Below are positions 1-10,870 of a stretch of 64,000 nt of DNA, piece by piece. The notes beneath the pieces are model-generated. The model worked only from the letters and a program-made list of their open reading frames with translations. It was not told the DNA's origin and ran no database searches. Position 1 is the first letter of the stretch. The number at the start of each line of letters is the position of its first letter. Source of the stretch: Chaetorhynchus papuensis (Eukaryota; Chordata; Aves; Passeriformes; Rhipiduridae); NCBI GenBank assembly GCA_013396525.1, contig VWYX01000654.1:150546-214545 (forward strand), in the 5' to 3' direction. Position numbers and translations under genes: made by a program.

Positions 1-147
1 GGTGTCCTTGGAGAGCAGGCCCGGAGAGGCTTTGTTGTGTGTGCCCAGCAGGAGAGAGCAGAAATGAACAGGCTCCAGGAAACTCCAGAGTTCCACACTG
101 GGCAGTGCAGGGTTTGAAAAATATAAAAATTAAAACCTGAGGCATCA
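1..147 (-). mobile_element. Solo-LTR-like element, partial (cut by window edge)
   Basis: The reverse complement of this segment matches the first 147 bases of the complete LTR at 26859-27298, with about four or five substitutions and no indel that I can see. It begins TGATGCCT at base 147 and runs off the left edge of the window, so only its 5' third is visible. The four bases just outside it (148-151) are CAGG and should be one half of a 4-bp target-site duplication; the other half lies outside the window. The visible part has no coding content. Its class (endogenous retrovirus LTR) is inferred from the complete copies. Confidence 0.85.
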
Positions 148-1010
148 CAGGGAGCCTTGATTTTGTGTTAAAAATCTGAGCAAGGCAGGGATGAGTGCCC
201 CAAATTTGATCACACCCCTCAGGCACTGCCAGGCTGGCCACAAAGTCAGAGCTGAGCAGGGAGCAGGGAAGGAGGTGGAGTTGAGCTGATCAGTGCCCAC
301 ACTTCACGTGGAACCCATAAATTCCATATGGGGTCCCTTTCAGAGCAATTCCCACTGCAACTCAGGGCTCTCCCTGAACCAAGCAGATTCCTCGATGATG
401 AAGATTGAAATCCAATTTCTGCCTGCTGAGCTGGCATCAGATGGATCTGATTTTTGGCTGGCACAGGGCTGAAGCAGCCTGGACAGAAACCCTCCTTGAG
501 TGGGGAAACGTTCCTGCTCCGTGCTGGCATTGGCAAAGCAAACATTCCCTAGGGAATGGTGTGGCAGGGAAAAGGTGGTTGCAGCAAATTATTCTGAACT
601 TTTCCCAGCTGCCTGGCGTGGTCCTCTCCCTTGAGAGGTTTGCAACAAGGCAGGAGCTTCACCTTGAGCAGCTGGTGACCAAATCTGCCCCGAGAGCAGC
701 ATGAGCAAAGACGCGTTTGGCGCGTTGGCCTGGGAAAACTCACGGGAGACAAATCCACCAACGTAAAGAACCTTAAAATAATGCCCTTCCTTTCTAGGAA
801 ACAACAGCAGCACCAAAAAAAGATGCCTGTGAGGATGAAAGAATCAGTTATGTGCAGGTTTGATGCCAGTGCTGGGTTCCCATCCACCTTGCGCTCCACC
901 TGGTTGTGCTGTTGACCACGAAGCCCCAGCCTGTGGGGTTATCTGGAAAACAGGAAATAGCTTGTGACTAACAGCAGCTCCTCGGGCTCTGAGTCAGAAA
1001 TCTTGGCGAC

Positions 1011-1136
1011 AAGGGAAAAAAGAATAGGGGGGAAAAAAGGAGTAGAAAAAAAAAAAAGTTTCCTGGGCCACAGAAAGGAAAAAAAGGAAATTAATTTCCC
1101 CTTAAGGAAAAAAAAAAGGAAATTAATTTCCCCTTT
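1011..1136. repeat. Purine-rich block with duplicated 14-bp palindrome
   Basis: A run of A and G contains the perfect palindrome GGAAATTAATTTCC twice, at 1086-1099 and 1118-1131 (32-bp spacing), each followed by CCTT and separated by an A-rich spacer. It looks like a small tandem duplication of an A-rich unit. The ATTAAT core resembles a paired homeodomain site, but function is not shown. Confidence 0.6.
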
Positions 1137-1362
1137 AGAGCCCTGTGTGAGGCTGCTGAGTGTCAAAGACAGGTGTCCCATGGCTGGCACCAGAAGCCAC
1201 AAATGACATTCAGAGCTGTATGATTGCTTCTGGTTCAGCTAATTTGACTAATTAATACATAAATAGCACCTCAACGTGTTGATTTCATCCCTCTTCAGAA
1301 CGTGTTTCTGGAGCAGGAGGGTTTGTGCCAGGCTTTATTTATCCCCAAGATCCCTCCAGGAG

Positions 1363-1398
1363 AGAAAAAAAGAAAAAAAAATTAAAAAAAAAATAAAC
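1363..1398. repeat. A-rich low-complexity tract
   Basis: Several runs of seven to ten A residues are broken by single G or T bases. This is simple sequence with no sign that it is the tail of an identifiable retroposon. Confidence 0.7.
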
Positions 1399-2093
1399 TC
1401 TCTTTCAAGTCCTGCTTGCTCAAGTTTTGATTCACATTTAAGTTTACCTTCTCTGGCCTTGCAAGTCTCTTTTTTATTTTCCTTTTTTCACATGAAATTT
1501 TACAAGAGCAAAGCTTTCTATTTCCTGTGAGGGGAGAGTCACCAGTTCCCTTTCTCTGGTCTCCCACTCTGGTTTTTTACCCATCAATCTGAATTATAAG
1601 ACAAACTCAGTAACATTTTTGAGGGAGAGACACAGAGCCCTCAGCTGTGGGAACTGGGAAAACCGTGTGCTGCAGTTCTGGACCATCAAGGGCAACCCCC
1701 CTGTTTTGCAGCATAATCTCAGCTGCTACTTGGCACTGCTGAAATCCCCTCCCCAACATGCTTTTCATCCTTATTGAGGTTTTCATCCCTATTTGTAGCT
1801 CTGTCATCTGCTGGGTCTCCCAAGGGAGATGCAAAAGTTATTTATTAGCAGAGTCCGGTGACGTTTCTGTGCTGCTGAACCCTCCTGCCCCTTAAAACCC
1901 CCCAGACTGAGGAGAGGTTCCATCTCCAGGTCTCCCAGGTTCCTTTCACAGCTCTGCCAAGGATGTGTTGTGACTCAAATGAAGTCAATTAACTTTTTTT
2001 AGTGTGTCAGCAGTGTAGGCCATACATTTCCTGGGGAGGGGGAGTTGAAGGCTCCTTCTGCAGCTTTGTGAAGTGCTTTAAAACACTGAGGCA

Positions 2094-2193
2094 GAGGCAG
2101 CAGAGAAATGCAAAGAGCTCTGGTTTTTTGTGATTTCAGAGGCAGCAGAGAAATGCAAAGAGCTCTGGTTTTTTGTGATTTCGGAGGCAGCAA
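2094..2193. repeat. 45-bp tandem duplication
   Basis: Two copies of a 45-bp unit starting GAGGCAGCAGAGAAATGC lie at 2094-2138 and 2139-2183, with only one or two differences. The first ten bases of a third copy follow. The near identity suggests a recent replication-slippage event. An open frame crosses it in the reverse direction because 45 is a multiple of three; I do not regard that frame as a gene. Confidence 0.9.
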
Positions 2194-5100
2194 GTCACTC
2201 TCCAGGGTGCAAAGAGACTTTTGACATTTGGGCTCAGAGCACAGCTGTGCTGGGAGGGTCCTTATTGTCCAGCTCGTTCTCCAAATGACTGTAGAACACT
2301 CTCCTGCCCCATGGAAAGGCCGAGGATTATCCCAGAACAACGGGATGCAGCCTTTCCCTTTGGCTGTACAGAAGCACCAATGCTCCCCTGCATGCAGAAT
2401 TCTTTGCCGTGGTCTCAGTCCCTGATTCCTCTCCCACCGCAGGAGCCTTTTGGGGTATCACCAAATGAAACATCACAAAATTTGCCATCCCCAGGCTGGC
2501 AGCAGAGGAAGAAGGACTCAGGCCACGCTTTGCATCGTGTTCATCCTGCAGCACTGCAAGAAGGGCAGAGGGGGCACCCTGCAGACCCTGAAGAGCACCA
2601 GGACTGAAATTAAAGCCCATTTCCTCAATCCCAGGAGCACTTCCAGCAGGCAGAACCCCCGTTCCACGTGGCTGTCCTGAGAGCAACTGGAACCTGGGAC
2701 TTGGAAGAGTTGATGACTCTTGTGCTTGCACGAATGGAACGCTTGGGGTTTCACTGAGTCCAATAGGTCTGTGTTTCGTAATTATTGAAATTAATCTGAA
2801 TTTATACTTGACAGGGGCTTTGCCTGCTGGAGTGATAAGGTCAGTGCTGCTCAGGTGCTTGGGGTGTTGTTGAGTAAAGAGCTACAACTCTGCCACTGAC
2901 TTGGGGGGCAAAACTGGCTGCTGCTGCAGGCTGGACTTGAGCGGAGTTTGAGGCCCATGAAGGAGTTTGAAATCCCCCCTGCTGCTGGAGAGTGAATTGA
3001 ATGCCTCATGGATGTGGGCACCAGAATTAATAATTGTTGATATTAATTAAGATTAAGGTAAAGATGTAGTTCCTGACAATGGCACCCATCCCCAGGGGAC
3101 TGTTGTCATCCCTGGAGAACTGAGCTGACACTTTTCCTGAGGGAGTTACAGCAGCAGAGCCTGGCCAGAGCTATCCCCAGCTCCTCCCAGGAGCGGATGA
3201 AGGAATGGGACAGCTCAGGGAAGGTCATTTCTTGTCTTCTGGTGATCCTGGGGGAGTGTCCCACGCGTGTCTCCGTTCTTTGTCTCGGTGAGTCCTCGGC
3301 TCAACGCCACAGCTCCCGATCTCGCTCCAGCTCGCTTCTGGCACGCAGGGAATGCCAGGAGAAGACCAGAGCTCACCTTCTCACCACCAGGGAATGACTC
3401 ATGCTCACAGAGAGAACTGGATTTATCTGGGTGCTTGTGAAATCTCACTGCACCATCAAAACAGCAATGAGAGGCCTGACCCACCTACCCCACTGTAAGC
3501 CACCATAAGCCCATTGAAATCAATTAAGTTAAATATATGAAATTAAGATGAGGCCTGAAGTCAGGAATCTGAGCTACTTAGACCTAAACCACTCCAAGGC
3601 TTTTATGTAGAGGAGATTTTCCAGCCCCAGAAAACTGTAGGTTTCTTATCATTGCTGTCAAGGAACGACTCAGGCTTGCAGAATGAATCTTGAAAAAGTT
3701 CCTGCTTATCATAAACCTCTCTGCACTGCCTCTGTGGTGGGTGAAAGGCCCGAGATTGAATATCCTCAGGGCAAAAAGCAGATCCTTTATGAGAAAACAT
3801 CATTAAGAGTACGAAAATCTATTTTAAAGGATATACTTCATACACTTTACAGCGCCGTAAGAAATTAATACTTAATTATTAGAGATGGAATGATCTGGAG
3901 GGTTTATTTTGCCACTTGTACTTGTTTACCTTTGAGAACTTGATCAGGACATGCTTCACACAAAGGCAGGGCCACAGATGCTCCAACCACACACAGGGTG
4001 AAATCCAAGGCCCTCTGGAGTCAGTGGGAACTTTGCCACTGGAACTCAACAGTTTTAGGAAGCCAACCGAGCAGAAAACCCCAAATCTAAATGGCTCAAC
4101 GTATTTAGTTCTGTCAGTATGTTCAGCACTGCTCCTGGTCGGAAAATGCTTTATTGTGCCATGGAAATGGATAATGAGAAACGGGGTGGGAGGGAGGGAG
4201 GGAGGGAGGGGAGAGGTTTGTTGTTGCCAGCTCAGCCCTTGATGGAAAGGTTTTCTCGAGGCTTCCTGCGTGGTGAGGGGAGAGTGCAGACCCAGGCAGG
4301 GGCCTGGCAGAGCCAGCCACAGAAATTCAGTCCCACAGAGTGAGACTTCCAGAAATTTCCTCAAATAAGATTCCAACACTCACTTTCCATGAGTTTAACT
4401 CCCCGGCAGGCTGGTACATCCCATCCTTTGTTTGCAAATGGCCCTGCTGGATTCAGTAATGTGGGCAGAAAGTTACTTTTCTGGGCAAATAAAAACATGA
4501 GGTTGTGTTTACAGGGCTGGGAAGATTGAGGTGGGCTGGGGAAGGCAGAGGAAACTCCAAGAAGCGGGGGAAAAGAGGGAAAAGAGAACAGTAAGGAACA
4601 GAGTCATGGTTAGACACCGGGAGGAAAGTGGAAAGGTAAAACCAAGTAACGGTGGGGCAGCACATGGGGAGCTCAGGAAATAAAGCAAGAGACACACGAT
4701 CCTAAAATGGGCATTCTGGAGGGGAGTGAAACAAGAATGTAAAGTTTTAACGTGCAGCAAAAATACTTTCTGCATGCAAGCAACTGTTTTCTTTAGAGAA
4801 ACTGCCAGAGCCTTGGCCAGGAGAAGAAAAGGGAGGAATAGCATAAAGACAGTTGAAAACAGCAAAAAAAACCAAGCCCAGCACTGAGGGAAGAGGAGGA
4901 AGCTCAGGAGATGAAGTGTTTAGCAAGGATGAATGCAAACAAGCACACACAGGGGATACTTCAAAATCAAGTGGAAAATACTCCACATGCCTTTCTCTCG
5001 CAATCCCACATATTCCTGCAGAAAGCTGCTTACCACCAAACCCCACCAGCTGCAGTTTTAAAAAGCACTCTCCACATTGCTCAGGGTGGGACACGCTTCC

Positions 5101-5699
5101 TATTTGCCTCACTTTTAGCTGCCTGGCCAAGGGAGAATGGGAAAAGCAGAGTTTCCTTTTGGCCCAGTTTTCCTTGAAGCCTGGGAGCTGAATTCCACGC
5201 CTGACTTTGTATCATTGAGACTCGCTGTTGGAGCACAGTCAAGTCACATCCCTCACCTCCCTGTGATTCAAGAAGCCTGGCTTTTAAGGGAAAAAATATG
5301 CAGAAACAGCCCGTAAAGGCAGGCTCTGGATCCAAGATGAGTTGCTGTGGATTAACAGATTAAAAGTGTGGAAGTCTGTGAAGATGAGACCCACAAAAGG
5401 AGGAACGTGGTGCAGCACCTCCCGTCAGATGGAGCACTGTCCCTTTTCCTGGGCTGGTGGAGATATTTCCACTGCCTCAGAAGAGGCTCTGGTTCCAAGC
5501 CAGGCTGTGGTAATGGTGTGTGAAGATGTGTGAGGGCACCCAGCTGCCAGCCTGGAACCAGCTCGTTGCCTAATCGGGGCTGGTGTCTGATGGCAGAGCG
5601 GGGAGATGCTGCTCCCACCTTGTAAATTCTTCGCATAACAGAGGAAATAAACCCCATTGTTTTTATGAGCTCGCAATTAACCGATGTAAATGGGATTCC
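2194..5699. other. Intergenic DNA, no gene seen
   Basis: Mixed unique sequence without recognisable coding exons. The only simple repeat is a GGGA tract near 4.2 kb. Open frames in this stretch are all under 170 codons, overlap one another on opposite strands and show no domain. Confidence 0.6.
4184..4215 (+). repeat. (GGGA)n microsatellite
   Basis: Six or so GGGA units in tandem with a slightly imperfect first and last unit. It is a simple G-rich repeat; the G runs could in principle form a quadruplex on this strand, which is inference only. Confidence 0.85.
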
Positions 5700-5739
5700 A
5701 ATCAGTTCATCATACCCTGATCCTGAGCTGCCAGGGGAC

Positions 5740-5800
5740 TTGGAGCACGGTGTGCCACTGCCTGCCTCAGTTTCTCCATCTGCACGTTATATATCAGGGA
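5740..5800 (+). mobile_element. Decayed MIR-like SINE fragment
   Basis: The stretch at 5763-5782 (TGCCTCAGTTTCTCCATCTG) is very close to the best-conserved 3' part of MIR family SINEs. The bases before it also follow the MIR order loosely (GACTTGG near 5738). The rest of the element cannot be aligned by eye. MIRs are tRNA-derived SINEs mobilised long ago in amniote ancestors, so such a remnant in a bird would be very old. A chance match to a 20-base motif cannot be excluded. Confidence 0.45.
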
Positions 5801-8085
5801 CGGCGTCCTCACCCTGCTCGTGACAAGCCCTGGGAGATTCCACTAATTGTTGCTCGCAACACTTTGAGTGCCGTGGATGGAAGGTGTTTAGAGGGGGCAC
5901 ACATCACTTTTTCACGGATTTTTGGGAGGATTTTGTCATGCTGGGCACAGGGTGGCACCTTCAGGGTGTCCTTCAACTCAGATCCACACGGTGCCTACCA
6001 AGCAACCCTCCCAACCCTTCTCTCTCGAGGGACCGAGGATCCCTGCGAGTTTGTCTGTGCCTTTATTTAATGAAGCAATTACGCCTGCTAACGACATTCT
6101 TCGAGAAACATCCTATCTAAAGTTTCCCACCATTCTTGCACTGGTAGCTTTTCCCCCCTTCCCTCCTCCTTTCCCTTATTAATTTATGAAGCAGCTAATT
6201 ATGATCCCTGCAGGCTAAATAACTGTGCAGTTAGAGATGCACTAGATGAGTGGGTATGGCAAGGCAGCGCAGAGCATTTTTCTCTTCGCCTATTACATGT
6301 ATTGTTTTAGGTAATTAACATCCACTTTGTAGTGGCAACACAGACGCCTTGCTGTCTGTACAGCTTCTTGGCTCGGCTCCTCGCAAATACTCCCTGGTAC
6401 ACTCCTTGCAAAACCATGTGGAGTGTTATATAATGCTCTAGGTTGAAAGGCAATTGTGTACATCCAGGTTATTAAAGGGATCGGGATGCGTGTGCGAAGC
6501 CAGCGTTTCGGGCCTTAGCTGAGGTGCCTTCAGCTTAGGATCGCTGCAAATGACTAAAAACAACCCAGGGAGATCTTCCCCCTTCCTTCTTTGTCTGTCC
6601 CTCCAGAAGCTGCAAGTTTATCCCTAGGAATAACCAGGAAAATGATGAGGTTTTGGGTCAACCCTCAGCATTTTGGATACTGTCTGTGTGCTCAGCACTG
6701 GACAGTCAAAACCCCAAAGATTGTCCTCATCTCATAGACATTCCCCTCCCCTAAAAATCTAACAAACAGAGAGGCTGGTCTGAACCTGGCGATTCAGCTC
6801 AGTGCTCTTGTTCCTGCTGCTTCCCAGCCTTGGGTTGCTTTGTTTTTGGGAAAGCTTTGGGAAAGGAGAGTGGAGGGATTAGCTGGGAGGGAAGGGAAAG
6901 CCATACAGCCTACGTGGGGGCAAGGTCAAAAATGTGCTAAGCTCTGAAGGGGTTTAAATGCCAGACAAGGTCAGGGCAAAGACAGCCCTGGAAGCCTTAA
7001 GATGTCCAGTTCTCCAGTTGCCAAGGAACACTCAGGTACATTGGAATAAACAGTGTTTGAGGCAGGAACAATTTATGGACGACTGCTGAATGAGATTGTG
7101 GTTATTATCGGTGGGGTCTGCGTGCCTCTTGCACTCGCAGGCTTTTCACAGTCCACTGTCTGAGAAAATTGCTGCTCTCCAAGCTGAGTGAATACCCAGA
7201 AGTGCAACCAAAGGCCAGGGTGAGGGAAGGGTCTCCTGCTGCTTTGTGTTGGTACAAACTCCTGGGTTTTGCTCTGCGGGGAGAGCAGCTCCCCTTGGCT
7301 CAAATTCCCCTTTGTGAGGTGGCACAAGAAGAAGGGCAGAGACCAGAACCCTGGCCTGGAATGATTTTAATGAAAGCAGCAAAGTTGGTCATTTCTGCCT
7401 CCCCTCTCCCTACCCATCAGTGGTGTGTGTGTCAGCCTGCTTGCTCACCGAGGATCAGATAGGGCTGGCTCAGTGTGGGCTGGTGCTTTGCAAGTTTAAT
7501 TGCACAACTCTGCTCCCAGCTCCAGAGCTGCTGACCTGCAGGGCCAGCCAGTCCCAGGGTGGGATGGCAACAGGGCCAGCTGGAGTGATAGGGGTGGAGG
7601 GACAGACCCCACCAAGTCAGGGCAGGACGTCAGCCCCACTCCCTGGGACTTCCCTTCCTCGGACTTCCCTGGGACTCTGATCCGTCCAGACTCGCTCAAC
7701 ACCTCCCTTCCCACCTTTGTCACCTGTGCGTGAACCCCGTGTTTGGATCTGGATGGAAAAAAAGCTCATCAGCATTTTTCAGGCTTGTGGGTATCATCTG
7801 CTGCTCATCCTTGTGAGATAGAAATCCATCCCCTCCCAAGAGACCCGGAATTATTAATTGCTGCTGTAAATCAGCAGAGTGTGCTGTGAGCCAGCCGTGA
7901 CAAATCTCTTGGGGAGCAGCTCTGCAAATGAGATGGCTGATAAACACACAGGAGGGAATACATGGCAAGCTCTGTGGAACAGAAAAGGAGGAATAATTAA
8001 TTTTTTTTTAAAGAAAACAGTATTTAATGGGCAATTTCAAAATGAGGATTTATAACGTTCTTTATTAATTTTTTTTGGTGTTAAT
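5801..8085. other. Intergenic DNA, no gene seen
   Basis: No exon or RNA gene recognised. The first part contains the candidate regulatory block at 6060-6560. The remainder is unremarkable, ending in AT-rich sequence with T runs near 7.99-8.07 kb. Confidence 0.6.
6060..6560. promoter_or_regulatory. Candidate conserved non-coding element
   Basis: This block differs in texture from its flanks: AT-rich, free of simple repeats, and carrying TAATTA homeodomain cores at 6196-6201 and 6312-6317, a CATGTG E-box at 6415-6420 and several scattered CpG dinucleotides that have not decayed. Such a texture is typical of deeply conserved enhancers in vertebrate gene deserts. Nothing in the single sequence proves conservation or activity, so this is a proposal only. 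Confidence 0.3.
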
Positions 8086-8215
8086 TGCGAATGTACAGCT
8101 TGATGAGTTTTACCAAAAGCAGTGGAGGGACCAGTGGAAAATCTGAATAATATGATAGGATAGCCACAGGTAAAGGTGGGCAAACACTGGGAAGGGCAGA
8201 AGATGAGGACAATTT
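8086..8215 (+). repeat. 130-bp repeat, copy 1
   Basis: This segment matches 10012-10141 in the same orientation with two substitutions over 130 bases and no indel. Similarity stops abruptly at both ends, and neither flank matches the other copy. I do not recognise it as CR1, SINE or LTR. On the reverse strand both copies are open in one frame, which is a trivial result of copying. The high identity implies a recent event, either local duplication or insertion of a short mobile sequence. Confidence 0.9.
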
Positions 8216-10011
8216 AATATTTTCCAGACAAGCTACATCAGACTGGGTAAGGTGGAATAAAATCTCCACAGGGACTGTCAGGATTGGGCTGTGCTGGGGT
8301 CCAGGGGAGAATGAAGAAACAAACAACAGAAGATGTCATCCAAGTCAGGAATATTGAGTGGAGATGGAGCAGATTTTGTCTGAGTTAGACCCACAGGAGG
8401 TGCTGGATGTGGCTGCAGGACACAGGGACACGTTCCTGCAGCGCAGTGGGAGAAATCCGGCAGAGAAACCAGCTCCACACCAAGGGCTGCTCAAGCCAAT
8501 GCTATTATTAGGTGCTCTCATTCGCAAGCCTCAAATTCACTAACAAATTATTCTTTTAAAAAAAATATATATCCTCTCCATCTGTTTTCCAGCTTTTATA
8601 CCAAAATTCTAATTTAAGACATTAACTAAAATGGAAAAAAGATTTTCCTTTCATTAACTTTGAGTGTATCCAATTTACGTTTCATATGTTTCCATTATTA
8701 TTTTTTTTTTTTTATTTCCTGAAGGGTTTGTTTTCTGAAGCACAATGGAAACACCACACCACACTTTTTTTTTTTTTTCTTTTTTTCTTTTTTCTGAAAG
8801 AATCTCTGAGACTTCAGAGGGTGCACCTCCATTTTAGGAACCTGTCAATGGCTCTGGCCACCTTCCAAGTCCCCTGGGGCAGGTGAAAGTCAAGCAGTTG
8901 AAGCTCCCAAGTGGAGGGACCATCATGATCCAGGACTATCCAGACCTTAAATATGTTCCTTAGTGCTGACACCTGCCAGTAAACACAGAAAGGGATGCAC
9001 CACTCGTGTGTTTATCTCTGCAGAGAAACGTTTGGATTTGTCCTTCTGAGAAGCAGCTGGCGGTTCAGAGTGGGCATTCTGCAGCCTCTCATAAACACGC
9101 TTTATCCTGCACATAAAAGTGCTTTTCTGCATGTTTGATGTTCTGAGAGCTCTTGGTTTGGCAGCTCTGGCTGGTGATACCCCTGAGCCACAAGCAGCTG
9201 GAGCAAATCCTGGGGAATCATCCACAAAATCTGCTACCGGGCAGTGCCGGGGATGGACAACCAGGAGAAAACTCCCGTTTCACCTGGTGCAGCTGTGCTG
9301 GTGTTACTGAGCTGCACAGCACCCAGAATAAACCACTGCCAAACGTGTCAGGGGATTATGAGGAGCCGCTGGAGTTTACAGGAGGCTCTGCCAGCTCTGC
9401 CAGTTGCAAGTCATGCAGCCATGGCAGGGCCACGCCAAGAAAAGCATTTTGCAAAGGATCCCGCGTTCCCTCCGCTCCGCGGCTCGCAGATTAGAATTAA
9501 TGCTTTGTAGTGGTATGTAAAAAAGCTCAGTGTGTCTCGTCTGGAAGGCTAAAAATAGGCTGGCAGCAAGAAAAGGGACAAGAATTGCCAAATTAAATCA
9601 ATATAATTTTTAATCAGCGCGCAGAATAAATGATACCATTTTGGGCTGCGCCGTAAAAAATGTTCCACAAGCTTTTATAAGGAAACAAACACAATTCCAT
9701 TGGCTGGATTTTCCCCTGTAGGTTCAGAAATTTTATTTTATTTACTAATGCAAATACATTCCCTTTCCATACCCAGGCCAACATACATATTGATATAAGG
9801 ACGGCAAACTTTTCATTAATATTGAAACCTCCTCTCTGCAATGGGTGATGATGATTTATGCAAAAAGCTTACTTTGTGGGAAAATGAAGGTTTGTGGCTT
9901 TGCAGTTCATGCATTTGTCCTCTTCACATCATGAATTCCTGCTGTTTCCTTGAACTCAGTTGTGACTGCAGGGATAGAGGAGATCCTCCTGAGGGCCAAA
10001 CCTTCTGCTGC
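8216..10011. other. Intergenic DNA with T-rich tracts
   Basis: No gene recognised. It contains T-rich low-complexity runs at about 8697-8714 and 8767-8793. The rest is mixed unique sequence separating the two 130-bp copies. Confidence 0.6.
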
Positions 10012-10141
10012 TGCGAATGTACAGCTTGATGAGTTTTACCAAAAGCAGTGGAGGGACCAGTGGAAAATCTGAATAATATGTTAGGATAGCCACAGGTAAA
10101 GGTGGGCAAACACTGGGAAGGGCAGAAGATGGGGACAATTT
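10012..10141 (+). repeat. 130-bp repeat, copy 2
   Basis: Second member of the 98.5%-identical pair with 8086-8215, lying 1.93 kb downstream in direct orientation. The boundaries are sharp. No target-site duplication is obvious around either copy, so the mode of copying is unknown. Confidence 0.9.
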
Positions 10142-10781
10142 GGGTTGTCCTGAAGTCAAGAGGACTCCACAACCTTATGCAGAAGAGTTCTTCTGACAAC
10201 AGAAATGAAAATAAAACAGCAAAAACCATATTTTTGAAGCTTCTTTGGCTGTTTCTCCTGTTTTTGAGGGTGGTTTCTCCAACGAAGGGCCTCTTGTGCT
10301 CCCAGACCTGATATGAATGTCTGTATATCTTTTTATGAAAAGCTGCAGGAATGCCAGTTTGAGATCATTTTTTAATTAATTTAAAATCTGCCTAGCACAG
10401 GAACTGCGCTGTCTGCGAGTTTGTCAAGGGTTTATTGCCAGGATTATTTACAGTAAGGGTGCAGGACTGTGGTCATGCTGGTCATATGCAGATTGAATAA
10501 TCCTTCCCAGTTCTAACATCCTGTCTTTCTAAGACACCCCTGAAACCTTCCTGGGTGTTTTGGAGCTTTCTTGCCTGTGTTTTCTTCCCCGTGTCATCGC
10601 CAGGATGATCAAGGGGATCTTTTCAAGGCACAAGAGGAGCTCACACACATTTATTGCACACGTTTTGCTCCGTTGCAAAGACTGAGCTTCCTCCTGAGCT
10701 GTGCTCAGACCTCACTGCAGTCACCCCGAGTTTACAGAAACCTGTGGGCATTTGTGTTTCCAGAGCTGCAACTTCAGAGTT
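10142..10781. other. Intergenic DNA, no gene seen
   Basis: Unique sequence between the 130-bp repeat and a CR1 fragment. I see no exon, RNA gene or repeat structure. Confidence 0.6.
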
Positions 10782-10870
10782 CACAGAATCTCAGAATATC
10801 CTGAGCTAGAAGGGACCCACAAGGATGATCCAAGTCCAGCTCCTGGCCCTGCACAGACACCCCAACAATC
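10782..10870 (-). mobile_element. CR1: CR1 LINE 3' end fragment
   Basis: Read on the minus strand this is the extreme 3' end of a chicken-repeat-1 LINE. On the plus strand it appears as TCACAGAATCTCAGAATATC followed by a CTGAGCTAGAAGGGACCCAC block and a GTCCAGCTCCTGGCCCTGCA block, which are hallmark CR1 3'-UTR wording in birds. Similarity fades after about 10870, so the copy is strongly 5'-truncated, as is usual for CR1. It contains no reverse transcriptase sequence and cannot move by itself. Confidence 0.85.

Larger units (their letters stand above)
148..2093. other. Intergenic DNA, no gene seen
   Basis: This is unique-looking sequence with short overlapping open frames on both strands and no recognisable protein. 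It holds a purine-rich block at 1011-1136 and A-rich runs at 1363-1398, described separately. I see no other structure. Confidence 0.6.
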
